Origin: JAXMAZ01 sp046350115
GTDB taxonomy: Bacteria; Planctomycetota; Planctomycetia; Gemmatales; Gemmataceae
Length of the DNA: 64,000 bases
Reading direction: 5' to 3'
NCBI GenBank assembly: GCA_046350115.1
Contig: JAXMAZ010000016.1
Location: forward strand, 1 to 64,000
The position numbers and the translations under genes are program-made. Below are positions 17,714 through 26,323 of this stretch, piece by piece (position 1 is the first letter of the stretch; every line of letters starts with the position of its first letter). Under the pieces are notes generated by a model. That model searched no databases. It was not told the origin of the DNA and saw nothing but the letters and a program-made list of their open reading frames with translations.

Positions 17714-18159
17714 GACGGCACCTCACGGGTAGGTGGGAACGGCCGGTCCGCAGACGCTCGCGGGCGCCCGGTCGGCCCAGCACGGCTGCCAACAGCCGCG
17801 GTCGGGATGACGTAGCTCCGACGGTACGCCCCATCCGAACGCAACACCGGTGCCCGACCGCCGAAAGACCGACGCGACGACTGCAACCGCTGCCGCCGCC
17901 GACAGTTGAGCCGCCGAACGGGATCCACACCCGCCCGGGAACCCTCGAACGAATTCCAAGAAGCGGAAACAGGATTTCCATATCCAAGAATCTTGTTTAT
18001 CGCAGTCGGCGAGTGCTGTTTCGTCCCCGCGGGGGCCGCCGGCCGGTGCCACAAGGGGCGGTGGCCACGGGGAATTCGCCCCCGGCCGGGGGTCCGACCT
18101 GTTATGCTGGGGCGGCGGGCGCGGCGCGCCGCCGGCCGCCCGCACTCACTGGGGGCCAC
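17714..18159. other. Intergenic region, about 450 bp
   Basis: No convincing gene. A lower-GC island at 17960-18002 contains CAAGA-A-TCTTG (17991-18001) and neighbouring TTCCATATCC, which could be an operator for the leftward 53-residue gene or an attachment remnant. The rightward promoter for the zinc-ribbon gene is at its end. Confidence 0.4.
18103..18108 (+). promoter_or_regulatory. Putative extended -10 box (TGTTATGCT)
   Basis: CCTGTTATGCTGGGG lies 52 bases before the GTG of the zinc-ribbon gene. TATGCT with an upstream TGt fits an extended -10. No -35 visible. Confidence 0.4.
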
Positions 18160-18564
18160 GTGACCCGCACCGCCGTCGAGGAAGAGACCGAACGGTTCCG
18201 CCAACTCGTCATCGCCGCCCGCACCACGCCCAAGGTCCGGACCCAGGCCGACCGCTGCGTCGCCAACCTGAACACCCTGTACCAGCACGACAAGTCACTG
18301 TTCACGATCGAAGACGGCCGCTGGCTGAACGTCCTCCGCGGGTTCCTCGGGGTGCGGCTGGCGGCCCACGAGCCGGCCGTCCCGCACACCAAGAAGGCGA
18401 AGCGGAAGGGGGACCAGCTCGACCACTGCTGGCGGTGCGAGACGCCGGTGGACGAGCGGTTCACCGCCGTCTGCCCGAAGTGCGACTCGTCGGCCTACCA
18501 CTGGCGGGTGTGCCCGGTCTGCGAGGCGTGCGGGTGCCAGCGGAACGGGGACGCGATCGTCTGA
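18160..18564 (+). CDS. Helical protein with C-terminal zinc ribbons
   Basis: 134 residues from GTG 18160. The first 95 are helical and charged. The rest carries Cys pairs CWRC, CPKC, CPVC and CGC, which would bind one or two zinc ions. The family is not recognised. A nucleic-acid or protein docking role is likely for such ribbons. Confidence 0.7.
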   Translation: MTRTAVEEETERFRQLVIAARTTPKVRTQADRCVANLNTLYQHDKSLFTIEDGRWLNVLRGFLGVRLAAHEPAVPHTKKAKRKGDQLDHCWRCETPVDERFTAVCPKCDSSAYHWRVCPVCEACGCQRNGDAIV

Positions 18565-18621
18565 CCCGGGGCCGACGGCCCGAATTCCGAGTTCCGCCCT
18601 CGCGTCGGCCGGCCGGGCGGG

Positions 18622-18874
18622 TATAGTGGGGGCACCGGCGGGGGCGATCCCCGCCGGGAGACGACGAACACTCGCCGCTCCTGTCCCGACCCGTCCCGGT
18701 AATGCTCCTCTGAGTCCATCTCCGACGACATCCCCGAGATCGATCGACCGGTGCCGCCCGTGGGTCCGGGGCCACGCGTCCCCGCAGCCCGTTCGCCCGT
18801 CCACGCCCGTCGGCACTCCGCCGGACGGGCCGCTTTCTTCGCACGCGGTCGGACCCGGCCGCGGAAGGTGACTC
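18622..18874 (+). promoter_or_regulatory. Promoter and long leader of the RRM gene
   Basis: GGGCGGGTATAGTGGGGGC gives a good -10 (TATAGT 18622-18627). The start codon is about 245 bases further on, leaving an unusually long untranslated leader with several GC-rich inverted repeats (for example GGCGGGGGCGATCCCCGCC at 18637-18655). Genes for glycine-rich RRM proteins are often controlled through such leaders, so a cold-responsive or autoregulated structure is plausible. Confidence 0.5.
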
Positions 18875-19225
18875 GTGAGCAAGAAGTTGTACGTCGGGAA
18901 CCTGTCCTTCAACACCACCGAGGACGGGCTGCGGGCGGCGTTCGCCCAGTACGGGACGGTGAACAGCGCCCAGCTGGTGATGGACCGGGACACCGGCCGG
19001 CCGCGGGGGTTCGCGTTCGTCGAGATGGGGGACGGGGCGGACCAGGCGATCGAGGCGCTGAACGGGTCGATCCTCGACGGCCGGACGCTGACCGTGAACG
19101 AGGCCAAGCCGCGGGAGAGCCGGGGCGGCGGCGGCGGGTACGGCGGCGGCCGGTCGGGCGGCGGCGGGTACGGCGGGGGGGGCCGGTCGGGCGGCGGCGG
19201 CGGGTACGGCGGGGGCCGGTATTGA
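18875..19225 (+). CDS. Glycine-rich RRM RNA-binding protein
   Basis: 116 residues from GTG 18875. One RNA-recognition motif with both signatures, RNP2 LYVGNLSF and RNP1 RGFAFVEM, followed by a Gly-rich tail of repeated GGGGGYGGGRSG units. This is the single-RRM Rbp type found in cyanobacteria and planctomycetes, thought to bind RNA and help adapt to cold. The repeat-coded tail may vary in length between strains. Confidence 0.93.
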   Translation: MSKKLYVGNLSFNTTEDGLRAAFAQYGTVNSAQLVMDRDTGRPRGFAFVEMGDGADQAIEALNGSILDGRTLTVNEAKPRESRGGGGGYGGGRSGGGGYGGGGRSGGGGGYGGGRY

Positions 19226-19277
19226 CGCCCCGGCGCCGGGCGGCCCGCCGGGGCCGCTCCCGCCGGCCGCCCGGGCC

Positions 19278-19442
19278 TTGCTCGGCCGGCTGGTCCGCAG
19301 CTTCGGCCCGTGGCGGGTGGCCGGCGTCCGCGGGCCGGACCTGGCGGCCATGCGACAGTTGGTCGACGCCGGCCTGGTGGTGATCGAGCAGGGCATTTAC
19401 CGCGTGACCGCGAGCGGGCGGGCGACCGCCGCGGCCCCCTGA
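19278..19442 (+). CDS. Possible small winged-helix protein
   Basis: An open frame directly after the RRM stop reads LLGRLVRSFGPWRVAGVRGP, then DLAAMRQLVDAGLVVIEQG, IYRVTASGRA and a stop at 19442. Helix, helix, strand and turn order suggests a minimal winged helix. No ATG is available: TTG 19278 is chosen, but the frame is open from 19221 and GTG 19317 is also possible. Codon positions look coding. Confidence 0.45.
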   Translation: MLGRLVRSFGPWRVAGVRGPDLAAMRQLVDAGLVVIEQGIYRVTASGRATAAAP

Positions 19443-19465
19443 CCCCGCCCGTGTGAGAGCGGCTC

Positions 19466-19663
19466 ATGCCCGCCGACAAGCCGGCGACCGAGTTGACCGT
19501 GGACGCCCGCCGGGCCATCTTCCGGGCGGTCGTCGAGGCCCAGGACGCCGGCTCCACGGTGGCCGAGTCCCGGGCCGATGCCGGCCGGCGGTTCGGCGTC
19601 ACCGAGGACCAGGTGCGGGCGGTCGAGCGGGAGGGGGTCCAGCACGACTGGCCGCCGCTCTGA
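19466..19663 (+). CDS. Small helix-turn-helix-like protein
   Basis: 65 residues: ELTVDARRAIFRAVVEAQDA, then a second segment RRFGVTEDQVRAVEREG that reads like a recognition helix, ending DWPPL. I associate this compact family with planctomycete genomes as a stand-alone protein. Presumed DNA-binding; target unknown. Confidence 0.7.
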   Translation: MPADKPATELTVDARRAIFRAVVEAQDAGSTVAESRADAGRRFGVTEDQVRAVEREGVQHDWPPL

Positions 19664-19669
19664 CGGCCG

Positions 19670-20779
19670 TCAGCCGACCGGCACCGGGCGGCCCATCTCC
19701 TTCAGCCACCGGTAGTGGGCGACCAGCCCGGCCCGCAGCGTCGGGTGGGCCGAGTACCGCACCCCGTACTCGCGGCAGGTCGCCTCCACGACCGCCGCCA
19801 GTGCCGGGTAGTGGACGTGGCACACCCGCGGGAACAGGTGGTGCTCGATCTGGTAGTTCAGCCCGCCGAGCAGCCAGGTCAGGCCGCGGCTGCCGCGGGC
19901 GAAGTCGACCGTCGTCCGCACCTGGTGGACGGCCCAGCAGTCGGCCATGGCCGGCGAGGGGTCGCCGGCCGGCACCGGGAAGTCGGCCTCCCCGACGCAG
20001 TGGGCGAGCTGGAACACCGAGCACGTCGTCACCCCGAGCACGCCCATCACCAGCAGGTAGCCCGGCAGCACCACCCACCACGGGTGGAGTGCCAGCGGCA
20101 GGCCGAGCAGCAGCCCGATCGACACCGCCTTGCCGCCGACGAACACGGCCAGATCCCACCCCCGCGGCCGGCGGATCGGGTGCGGGCCGATCCGCCCGGC
20201 GGCCACCTCCTGGAAGTCGCTGTACAGGTGCCAGCGGGCGGCCGACAGGCCGTACAGCGGCCACAGGTACAGGTGCTGCCAGCGATGGAACCAGTGCCGC
20301 GGCTGGGTCGGGCAGAGCCGCATCAGCCGGCCCAGGTCGATGTCCGTGTCGTGCCCGGGGACGTTCGCGTAGGTGTGGTGGATGCCGTGCTTGAGCCGCC
20401 ACAGGTAGGAGCTGGCCCCGACCAGGTCGAGGGTGCCGGCGGCCAGCCGGTTCACCCACCGCCGGCGGGAGACGGCCGAGTGGCCGCCGTCGTGGGCCAG
20501 GTTGAAGGCGACGGCGGCCAGGCCCAGGCCCAGGGCGACGGCCAGCGGGACGGCCTGCCACCAGGCGGTCGCGGCGAACACCAGCAGCCCGTAAGCGGCG
20601 GCCGTCCAGCCGAGGATGGCGACCGCCTTCAGGTACATCCGCCCGTCGCCCTGCTCGCCGTCCGCCGTGGCGAAGTGGTCGGCCGCCCGCCGCCGCAGTT
20701 CCCGGAGGAAGCCGTCCGTGTCGGCCGGGAACTTGGGGCCACGCCCCCCGGCTCCCACCGGGCATCCCGTCTCGTGCAT
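19670..20779 (-). CDS. Membrane fatty acid desaturase
   Basis: 369 residues. The three histidine boxes that bind the di-iron centre are present: HDGGHSA (about 130), HHTYANVPGHD (about 160) and QIEHHLFP (about 312), spaced by four hydrophobic segments. The family inserts double bonds in acyl chains at the inner membrane, helped by reduced ferredoxin or cytochrome b5. The last box in QxxHH form is that of front-end/acyl-lipid desaturases. GGAG lies before the ATG. Monocistronic. Confidence 0.92.
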   Translation of the reverse strand: MHETGCPVGAGGRGPKFPADTDGFLRELRRRAADHFATADGEQGDGRMYLKAVAILGWTAAAYGLLVFAATAWWQAVPLAVALGLGLAAVAFNLAHDGGHSAVSRRRWVNRLAAGTLDLVGASSYLWRLKHGIHHTYANVPGHDTDIDLGRLMRLCPTQPRHWFHRWQHLYLWPLYGLSAARWHLYSDFQEVAAGRIGPHPIRRPRGWDLAVFVGGKAVSIGLLLGLPLALHPWWVVLPGYLLVMGVLGVTTCSVFQLAHCVGEADFPVPAGDPSPAMADCWAVHQVRTTVDFARGSRGLTWLLGGLNYQIEHHLFPRVCHVHYPALAAVVEATCREYGVRYSAHPTLRAGLVAHYRWLKEMGRPVPVG

Positions 20780-20869
20780 GTCGGCTCCGGTCGCGGTCGG
20801 TCCGTCGGTCGAGTCTCAACAGGTAGTGTAGCTCGCGGGGCGACGGTTGACCGCACCAACTGGCCGACA

Positions 20870-21604
20870 TCAGCCTTCGATCACCTGCCGCCACCGCCGC
20901 GGGACGGTCGCCCAGGCGGCCTGGTAGGTCGGCTCCAGGGGCAGCACCACGCACCGCCCCGGCTCCAGGAACAGCGGCACCTCCGGCAGCGGGTCGCCGA
21001 CCGCCAGCGGCTCGACGAACGCCTCCACCACCGGGTCGCCGGCCGAGTACGAGACGACCGTCAGCGGCTTGTCCGCCGGCCGGCGGTAGCGGTCGTGTTC
21101 GATGGCCGTCCAAATCGCCCCGTGGACGCCGTTCGGGTCGCGGGCGGCCGGCGGGATCAGGTCGAGTACCAAGAGGTGCAGCCCGTCGCCGAGGAACTCG
21201 ACCGACTTGTCCACGAACAGCCGCCACGCCTGGTCGCTGTCCTTGTTCCCCGGGGAGACGATCTCGACCACCGCCACCGGCCGGTCCCCGCTGGCGTGCC
21301 GGACGGACACGATGTTCTGTCTGCGGCGGTAAAGGGCCATGTCGCCGGCGTCGGTGGCCGGCCGGGGCGGGGCGGTCAGCGCCGTGCCGCCGCCCGCGTC
21401 CTGTTCGTCCGCCGGGCCGCGGAGGGTGAGCAGGTCCGGCAGATACCGCTCCTTGCGGGACCGGGCCGCCACCTGCTCGGGCAGGGCATAGAAGTCCGCC
21501 GGCAACAGCCCGGCGTTCAAGGTGTCGGCGATGGCCGAGATCCAACGGTGGTGGAACGCGTGAAAGATGCCGGCGTCCACCCGGGTCCAGTCGTGAATCG
21601 GCAC
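20870..21604 (-). CDS. DUF4058 family protein
   Basis: 244 residues from GTG 21604. It opens with the family signature MPIHDWTRVDAGIFHAFHH and carries VAVVEIVSPGNKDS, a nuclease-like motif shared with Uma2 proteins, before a beta-rich end (VVLPLEPTYQAAW). Function unknown; distantly PD-(D/E)XK-like by the EIVSPGNK segment. Confidence 0.85.
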   Translation of the reverse strand: MPIHDWTRVDAGIFHAFHHRWISAIADTLNAGLLPADFYALPEQVAARSRKERYLPDLLTLRGPADEQDAGGGTALTAPPRPATDAGDMALYRRRQNIVSVRHASGDRPVAVVEIVSPGNKDSDQAWRLFVDKSVEFLGDGLHLLVLDLIPPAARDPNGVHGAIWTAIEHDRYRRPADKPLTVVSYSAGDPVVEAFVEPLAVGDPLPEVPLFLEPGRCVVLPLEPTYQAAWATVPRRWRQVIEG

Positions 21605-21651
21605 GGCGGGCCTCCGCACAGGGCTGCCGTCAGTATACCCGGTCGGGGCGG

Positions 21652-21837
21652 CTAACTGTCCTCGTCCGTCGCCGGCCGGGCCTTCTCCTCTGGCAGCCTG
21701 GCCCCGCGCTTCAGCACCGCCTGCCGGAGCAGGTACTCGATCTGCCCGTTCAGCGACCGCAGATCTTCGTCCGCCCACCGCTGGACGGCGTCGAGGACCG
21801 CCGGGTCGATCCGCAACAGGAACGCTTTGCGGGCCAT
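21652..21837 (-). CDS. Arc-type ribbon-helix-helix protein
   Basis: 61 residues: ribbon KAFLLRIDP, helix VLDAVQRWADEDL, second helix LNGQIEYLLRQAV, the Arc/MetJ fold that dimerises and inserts a two-stranded ribbon in the major groove. It is last in the operon SPFH, 66-residue membrane protein, this gene (12-bp gap). It is the best candidate to bind the 26-bp palindrome upstream of the operon. Confidence 0.85.
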   Translation of the reverse strand: MARKAFLLRIDPAVLDAVQRWADEDLRSLNGQIEYLLRQAVLKRGARLPEEKARPATDEDS

Positions 21838-21849
21838 GCCACCGTCCGG

Positions 21850-22050
21850 TCAGCGGGACCGGGCCTTGAGGGTGAGGACGACACCGACCGCATCGATCAA
21901 GGAGCCGACGCCGATCCCGCCGAGCATCAGCGGCAGGTTCGGTCCGCCGTCGGCCGCCGGGAAGACGTAGACAGCCACCAAGACCGACGCGGCCATGACG
22001 GCGCCGCCGATGGCGGCGGCGACGATCAGCGGCAGGTTCGGGTTCGACAT
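21850..22050 (-). CDS. Small two-helix membrane protein
   Basis: 66 residues with two hydrophobic helices (LPLIVAAAIGGAVMAASVLV and LMLGGIGVGSLIDAVGVVLT). It lies between the SPFH and ribbon-helix-helix genes with short gaps (56 and 12 bp), so it is probably a membrane partner of the SPFH protein. Family not recognised. Confidence 0.75.
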   Translation of the reverse strand: MSNPNLPLIVAAAIGGAVMAASVLVAVYVFPAADGGPNLPLMLGGIGVGSLIDAVGVVLTLKARSR

Positions 22051-22106
22051 CGGGCGGCTCCAACGGGGGAAAGCCCGCGGACGATCGTCCGCGGGCTTTG
22101 AATGGC

Positions 22107-23045
22107 TCAGTTGTACAGCGTGCCGGCGTTCACCACCGGCTGGGCGACGTGGTGCCCGCACAGCACCACCATCAGGTTGCTGACCATCGCCGCCCGCCGC
22201 TCCGGGTCGAGGTCGACGACCCCCTTGGCGGACAGGTCGGTCAGGGCGTGCTCGACCATCCCGACGGCGGCGTCCACGATCAGCCGGCGGGCGGCCACCA
22301 CGGCGGCGGCCTGCTGCCGCTGGAGCATGGCGGCGGCGATCTCGGCGGCGTACGCCAGGTAGCTGATCCGGGCCTCCAGGATCTCGATGCCGGCCGCCGT
22401 CATCCGCTCCTGCACCTCCTGCTTGAGCTGGGCGGCCACCTCGTCGATGTGCCCGCGGAGGCTGAACCCGTCCTCCTCCCGGCCGTCGTACCGGTACCGG
22501 CTGGCCAGGTTCCGCAGGGCCGCCTCGCTCTGGATGTGGATGAACTCCTCGTACTTGTCCACGTTGAACACCGCCTCGGCCGCGTCCACCACCTTCCACA
22601 CGACGACCGCGGCGATCTCGATCGGGGTGCCGTCCCGGTCGTTCACCTTGCTCGGCCGGCGGGTGTGGGTGGCCGGGGCGAGCACCTTGCCGGTGGCCGG
22701 CTCCTTCACCTCCGGCGTCTCGCTGACGCCGGTCTCGAACGTCCGCACCCGCAGGCTCACCTTGGTGGTGACGTAGAACGGGTTGGCCCAGAAGAAGCCG
22801 ACCTCCTTGAGGGTGCCGACGTACTCGCCGAACAGTTGCACCACCCGGGCGTAGTTCGGCCCGTTCACGACGAACCCGAACAGGCAGACGAACCACCCGA
22901 GGGAGGCGAAGATGATGACCGGCACCAGCCACCCGAGGTGGGCGGTAGCGGCCACCACGATCAGCAGGATGATGAACCCCAGGCCGGCGGCCATCGCGGC
23001 CAGGGCCGGCCAACCGGACATCAGTTTCAGTTCGCGGTCCCGCAT
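22107..23045 (-). CDS. SPFH (band 7) domain membrane protein
   Basis: 312 residues. Two N-terminal membrane segments (about 15-62), then the SPFH domain (NPFYVTTKVSLRVRTFETGV, DGTPIEIAAVVVWKVVDAAE, YEEFIHIQSEAALRNLASRY) and a helical C-terminus (ISYLAYAAEIAAAMLQRQQA). SPFH proteins form large cage-like oligomers that organise membranes and proteases. GGAGGG precedes the ATG. First gene of a three-gene operon. Confidence 0.92.
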   Translation of the reverse strand: MRDRELKLMSGWPALAAMAAGLGFIILLIVVAATAHLGWLVPVIIFASLGWFVCLFGFVVNGPNYARVVQLFGEYVGTLKEVGFFWANPFYVTTKVSLRVRTFETGVSETPEVKEPATGKVLAPATHTRRPSKVNDRDGTPIEIAAVVVWKVVDAAEAVFNVDKYEEFIHIQSEAALRNLASRYRYDGREEDGFSLRGHIDEVAAQLKQEVQERMTAAGIEILEARISYLAYAAEIAAAMLQRQQAAAVVAARRLIVDAAVGMVEHALTDLSAKGVVDLDPERRAAMVSNLMVVLCGHHVAQPVVNAGTLYN

Positions 23046-23064
23046 GGGCGTCCCTCCGGTAAGG

Positions 23065-23090
23065 CTATCGATGTGATATCACATCGATAG
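23065..23090 (-). promoter_or_regulatory. 26-bp perfect palindrome operator of the SPFH operon
   Basis: Half-site CTATCGATGTGAT followed by its exact complement, centred at 23077/23078 and ending 19 bp before the SPFH ATG. AT-rich against a GC-rich background. Size and place fit a repressor site over the promoter or leader. The ribbon-helix-helix protein of the same operon is the natural candidate. Confidence 0.8.
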
Positions 23091-23216
23091 CAGTCTGTCT
23101 ACCAGGGGTTCGCGGCGGGTGGGAGCGGATTTGGGGAAATCGGGGCAGCGGACATTCGTCCTCCCCTTTCCCAGTGCGGGGAGGGGGAGAACAAAATGAA
23201 GATGTGAGTCGGTCGC

Positions 23217-24227
23217 TTACTCCCGCCCGTCGAACCCGGTCGGGCGGATCTCGCTCGCCTGGGCGCGGTAGTAGGCGGCCCATCGGCGGACGGTCGGGTC
23301 CGGGTCGGCGTCGGCCAAGGCGGTCAGCCAGCGGGCGAACCGAACATTCACCCGGGCCTCGGCCGCCACCCGGGCGGCCCCGAGCCGGACGGCCGGGTCG
23401 GCGTCCTTGCTCAGCCGCTCCAGCCACGGCCCCGGGTTGGCCACCCCCGCCCGCCGCAGTTCCACCAGCAGGCTCAGCCGGCCGGCCGGGTCCGGGTCGG
23501 CCAGCCGACGAGCCAGCGACACCTGGTCCGGGGTCAGCCCGCGGTCGAGCAGGGCGTTCACCGCCGCCACCCGCACTTCGGCGTCCGGGTCGTGCAGCAG
23601 CTTGTACAGGTCGTCGTCGGCGACGACCGGCTGGCCGCCGGCCGGCAGCGGGCCGACCGCCAGCACCGCCGCCCGCCGCACCTCCGGGCTGGGGTCGGCC
23701 AGCAGCGGCACCACCTCGGCGAGGAGCCCGATTTCCGGCCGCAGGGCCAGCGCGACCGCCCGTGTCTTGCCCTCCGCCGCGGCCAGCCCCGCCCGCACCG
23801 CCCCCCGGGCTGCTTCGGCGGCCGCCGGGTCCGGGCACTTCAGCAGGTCGGGGACCAGGTCGAGACAGGCCACCTTCGCCGGGTCCGGGAAGCCGCTGAA
23901 CCCGGCCACCAGCGGGCGGCACAGCTCCGCGTACCGGGGGTCGGTCGGCAGGGTGTCCGCGAGCCGGGCCTTCACCGCCGCGACGACGGCCGCCCCCTCC
24001 CCGGACCCGAGCGCCGACTGGAGCGCCCCGTCGCCCGCGGGGCCGAGGTCGAGCAAGGTGCCCGCCCACCGCGTCCGCTCCTCGTCGGTGGCGGCGGTGC
24101 GGAGCTTGTACCCGGCGTACCGGGCTTTCACCCCGGACCAGTTCAGGGCCGCGGTCCCGCCGGCGAGGACGGCGAGCAGGCCGACCGCCAGCCCGCCACG
24201 GGTGAGCCACTTCTTGACGGCAGCCAT
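23217..24227 (-). CDS. HEAT-repeat protein with membrane anchor
   Basis: 336 residues. One N-terminal membrane helix (GGLAVGLLAVLAGGTAAL), then helical repeats with the HEAT/PBS pattern: SPEVRRAAVLAVG, DAEVRVAAVNALL, DPAVRLGAARVAA, DPTVRRWAAYYRA. Such repeats form protein-binding solenoids. Likely extracytoplasmic. Partner unknown. Confidence 0.82.
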   Translation of the reverse strand: MAAVKKWLTRGGLAVGLLAVLAGGTAALNWSGVKARYAGYKLRTAATDEERTRWAGTLLDLGPAGDGALQSALGSGEGAAVVAAVKARLADTLPTDPRYAELCRPLVAGFSGFPDPAKVACLDLVPDLLKCPDPAAAEAARGAVRAGLAAAEGKTRAVALALRPEIGLLAEVVPLLADPSPEVRRAAVLAVGPLPAGGQPVVADDDLYKLLHDPDAEVRVAAVNALLDRGLTPDQVSLARRLADPDPAGRLSLLVELRRAGVANPGPWLERLSKDADPAVRLGAARVAAEARVNVRFARWLTALADADPDPTVRRWAAYYRAQASEIRPTGFDGRE

Positions 24228-24382
24228 GCGGACCCCCGGTTCCGGACAACGACCGCGCGAAAATACGCACCCCGGGCCGGCCGGGCAAGGGCAACCGGAA
24301 TCCCTCACGCCCCCCTTACCGGCGGCACGATAGATACCCGCGTCGTGCCGAGTTTTCCCGGATCGCCCGGGTGAGGTGAGCC

Positions 24383-25096
24383 GTGCCAATCCCCCGGTTC
24401 CCGGTCGCGTCGGTGATCGCCCTGCTTCTCACCGTCCCCCAGACCCCCGGGGCCGAGCCGGCCGCCGTCGCCGCCCCGGCGGCCGGCCGGCCGGCCGTGT
24501 CCGTGGTCGATCTGGTGCTGCCGCAGTACAAGGCGGCCGTGGCGGAGGTGGTGAAGGCCCCGACCCTGTCCGCCCAGGCGAGCGAGGACCCGTTCACCGC
24601 CCACGCCCGGGTGTACGACTGGCTGCTCGACCACCCGGACCGGGCGTCGGTCGCCTGGCGGCGGATGAACGTCCCGTGCGTGGAGATCGACGCCCTCGGG
24701 GACGGCCGGTTCCGGTGGGCGGACGGCAAAGGGGGCGAACTGGTCTGGCGGGCGGTCGGCCGGTACGCCGACGGGGTGGTGTGGTACGCCACCGGCAAGG
24801 TGAACCCCGGCGCCCTGCTGCCGACCATCCCGGTGAAGGCGGTGGCCGTGCTGCGGGCGCCCCGCGCGCCGGTCGCCAACACCGACGGCAAGGCGGTGCT
24901 GGAGCCGACCCTGAGCGTGTACCTGCTGACCGACAACCGGGCCGCCCAGGCGGTGCTCCGGGTGGTCGGGCCGGCCGCCCCGCGGATGGCCGAGCAGGGG
25001 GCGGACCAACTGCTCCTGTTCTTCAGCGGCCCGGCCCGGCATGTCCACCGCCACCCGGACCAGGCGGAGTCGCTGCTCGCCCCGAAAAGCAAATAA
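24383..25096 (+). CDS. Secreted protein of unknown function
   Basis: 237 residues from GTG 24383 (AGGTGAGCC before it). Signal peptide (FPVASVIALLLTVPQTPGA), then a single alpha/beta domain with SVVDLVLPQYKAAVAEVVKA, VYDWLLDHPDRASVAWRRMN and DLVWR-like strands. I do not recognise the family by name. It looks like a planctomycete-type conserved secreted protein. Confidence 0.7.
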   Translation: MPIPRFPVASVIALLLTVPQTPGAEPAAVAAPAAGRPAVSVVDLVLPQYKAAVAEVVKAPTLSAQASEDPFTAHARVYDWLLDHPDRASVAWRRMNVPCVEIDALGDGRFRWADGKGGELVWRAVGRYADGVVWYATGKVNPGALLPTIPVKAVAVLRAPRAPVANTDGKAVLEPTLSVYLLTDNRAAQAVLRVVGPAAPRMAEQGADQLLLFFSGPARHVHRHPDQAESLLAPKSK

Positions 25097-25100
25097 GCAT

Positions 25101-25204
25101 TTCACCGCAGAGGACGCAGAGGGCCGCGGAGAGAACAGACAGAGCAGAGAACTGGTTTCTCTCTGCCTTTTCTCTCTGCGGCCCTCTGCGTCCTCTGCGG
25201 TGAA
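25101..25204. repeat. Inverted repeat, 27-bp arms (TTCACCGCAGAGGACGCAGA)
   Basis: Perfect 27-bp arms at 25101-25127 and 25178-25204. The arm resembles a motif I recall as a repeat in large planctomycete and other environmental genomes. It ends 13 bp before the purM start and so must form part of the purM leader or promoter. Confidence 0.9.
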
Positions 25205-25217
25205 TATTTTGAACAGC

Positions 25218-26315
25218 ATGTCCGATCAGAAGCCGCTGACCTACGCCGCCGCCGGGGTAAACCTGGAGCGGTACGCCGAGACGATGTCCGGCATCGCCCC
25301 CCTACTGCGGGGCACCTGGGACCACCGGGTCATCCGCCCACCGCACCCGGGGGCCGGCGGCAAAGGGGGCGGGTTCGCTGCGCTGTTTGATCTCGACCCG
25401 GACGCCGGGCTGTTCCGCCGGCGGTACAAGAACCCGGTGCTGGTGACCTGCACCGACGGGGTCGGGTCGAAGCTGAAGATCGCCGCCCTGATGAAGAAGT
25501 TCGACACGGTCGGCATCGACCTGGTAGCGATGTCGGTGAACGACCTGATCTGCACCGGCGGGGAGCCGCTGGTGTTCCTCGACTACGTCGCCATGCACGC
25601 CGACGACCCGGCGCTGACGGTGCAGCTGGTGAAGGGGATCAGCGACGGGTGCAAGCTGGCCGGGTGCGCCCTGGGCGGCGGGGAGACGGCGATCCTGCCG
25701 GACTTCTACGCCCCCGGCGACTTCGACCTGGCCGGGTTCTGCACCGGCGTCGTGGAGCGGGCCGGGGTGATCGACGGCCGGCACATCGAACCCGGGGACG
25801 CGCTCGTCGGGCTGGCGTCCAGCGGGGTGCACTCCAACGGGTACAGTCTGGTCCGCAAGATCGTCTTCGACGCGGCCAAGCTGACGGTCACTGACCCCGG
25901 GCCGGAGCCGGGCAAGACGGTCGGCGACGTGCTGCTGGAGCCGACGCGGATTTACGTGAAGCCGGTGCTGGCGATCCTGCGGCACTACCCGGTGAAGAAG
26001 CGGGTGGTGAGCGGGCTGGCGAACATCACCGGCGGCGGCCTCGGGGACAACCTGGGCCGCATCCTGCCGCCCGGCCGGCGGGCGGTGGTCCGCCGGGGGA
26101 CGTGGCCGGTGCCGGCGGTGTTCCCGTGGCTTCAGAAGCTGGGCAACGTGCCGCAGGACGAGATGGACAAGGTGTTCAACGGCGGGGTGGGGTTCGTGGT
26201 GGTGTGCCGGCCGCACTTCGCCGACAGCATCGTCAAGCAGCTGGACCGCGAGGGGGTGCCGGCGACCCGGATCGGGGAAGTAGTGGAAGGGGAGGCCGGG
26301 GTGCAGATCGGGTGA
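25218..26315 (+). CDS. purM: Phosphoribosylformylglycinamidine cyclo-ligase
   Basis: 365 residues. Catalyses the ATP-dependent closure of FGAM to AIR, step five of purine synthesis. Signatures: YAAAGVNLERYAETM, LVTCTDGVGSKLKIA, VGIDLVAMSVNDLICTGGEP, GGGETAILPDFY, SGVHSNGYSLVRKI and NITGGGLGDNLGRIL. Full length. The ATG at 25218 is chosen because it begins the conserved N-terminus; the longer frame upstream is read from the palindromic repeat. No ribosome-binding site is evident. It stands alone rather than in a pur operon. Confidence 0.97.
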   Translation: MSDQKPLTYAAAGVNLERYAETMSGIAPLLRGTWDHRVIRPPHPGAGGKGGGFAALFDLDPDAGLFRRRYKNPVLVTCTDGVGSKLKIAALMKKFDTVGIDLVAMSVNDLICTGGEPLVFLDYVAMHADDPALTVQLVKGISDGCKLAGCALGGGETAILPDFYAPGDFDLAGFCTGVVERAGVIDGRHIEPGDALVGLASSGVHSNGYSLVRKIVFDAAKLTVTDPGPEPGKTVGDVLLEPTRIYVKPVLAILRHYPVKKRVVSGLANITGGGLGDNLGRILPPGRRAVVRRGTWPVPAVFPWLQKLGNVPQDEMDKVFNGGVGFVVVCRPHFADSIVKQLDREGVPATRIGEVVEGEAGVQIG

Positions 26316-26323
26316 GGCTGCCT

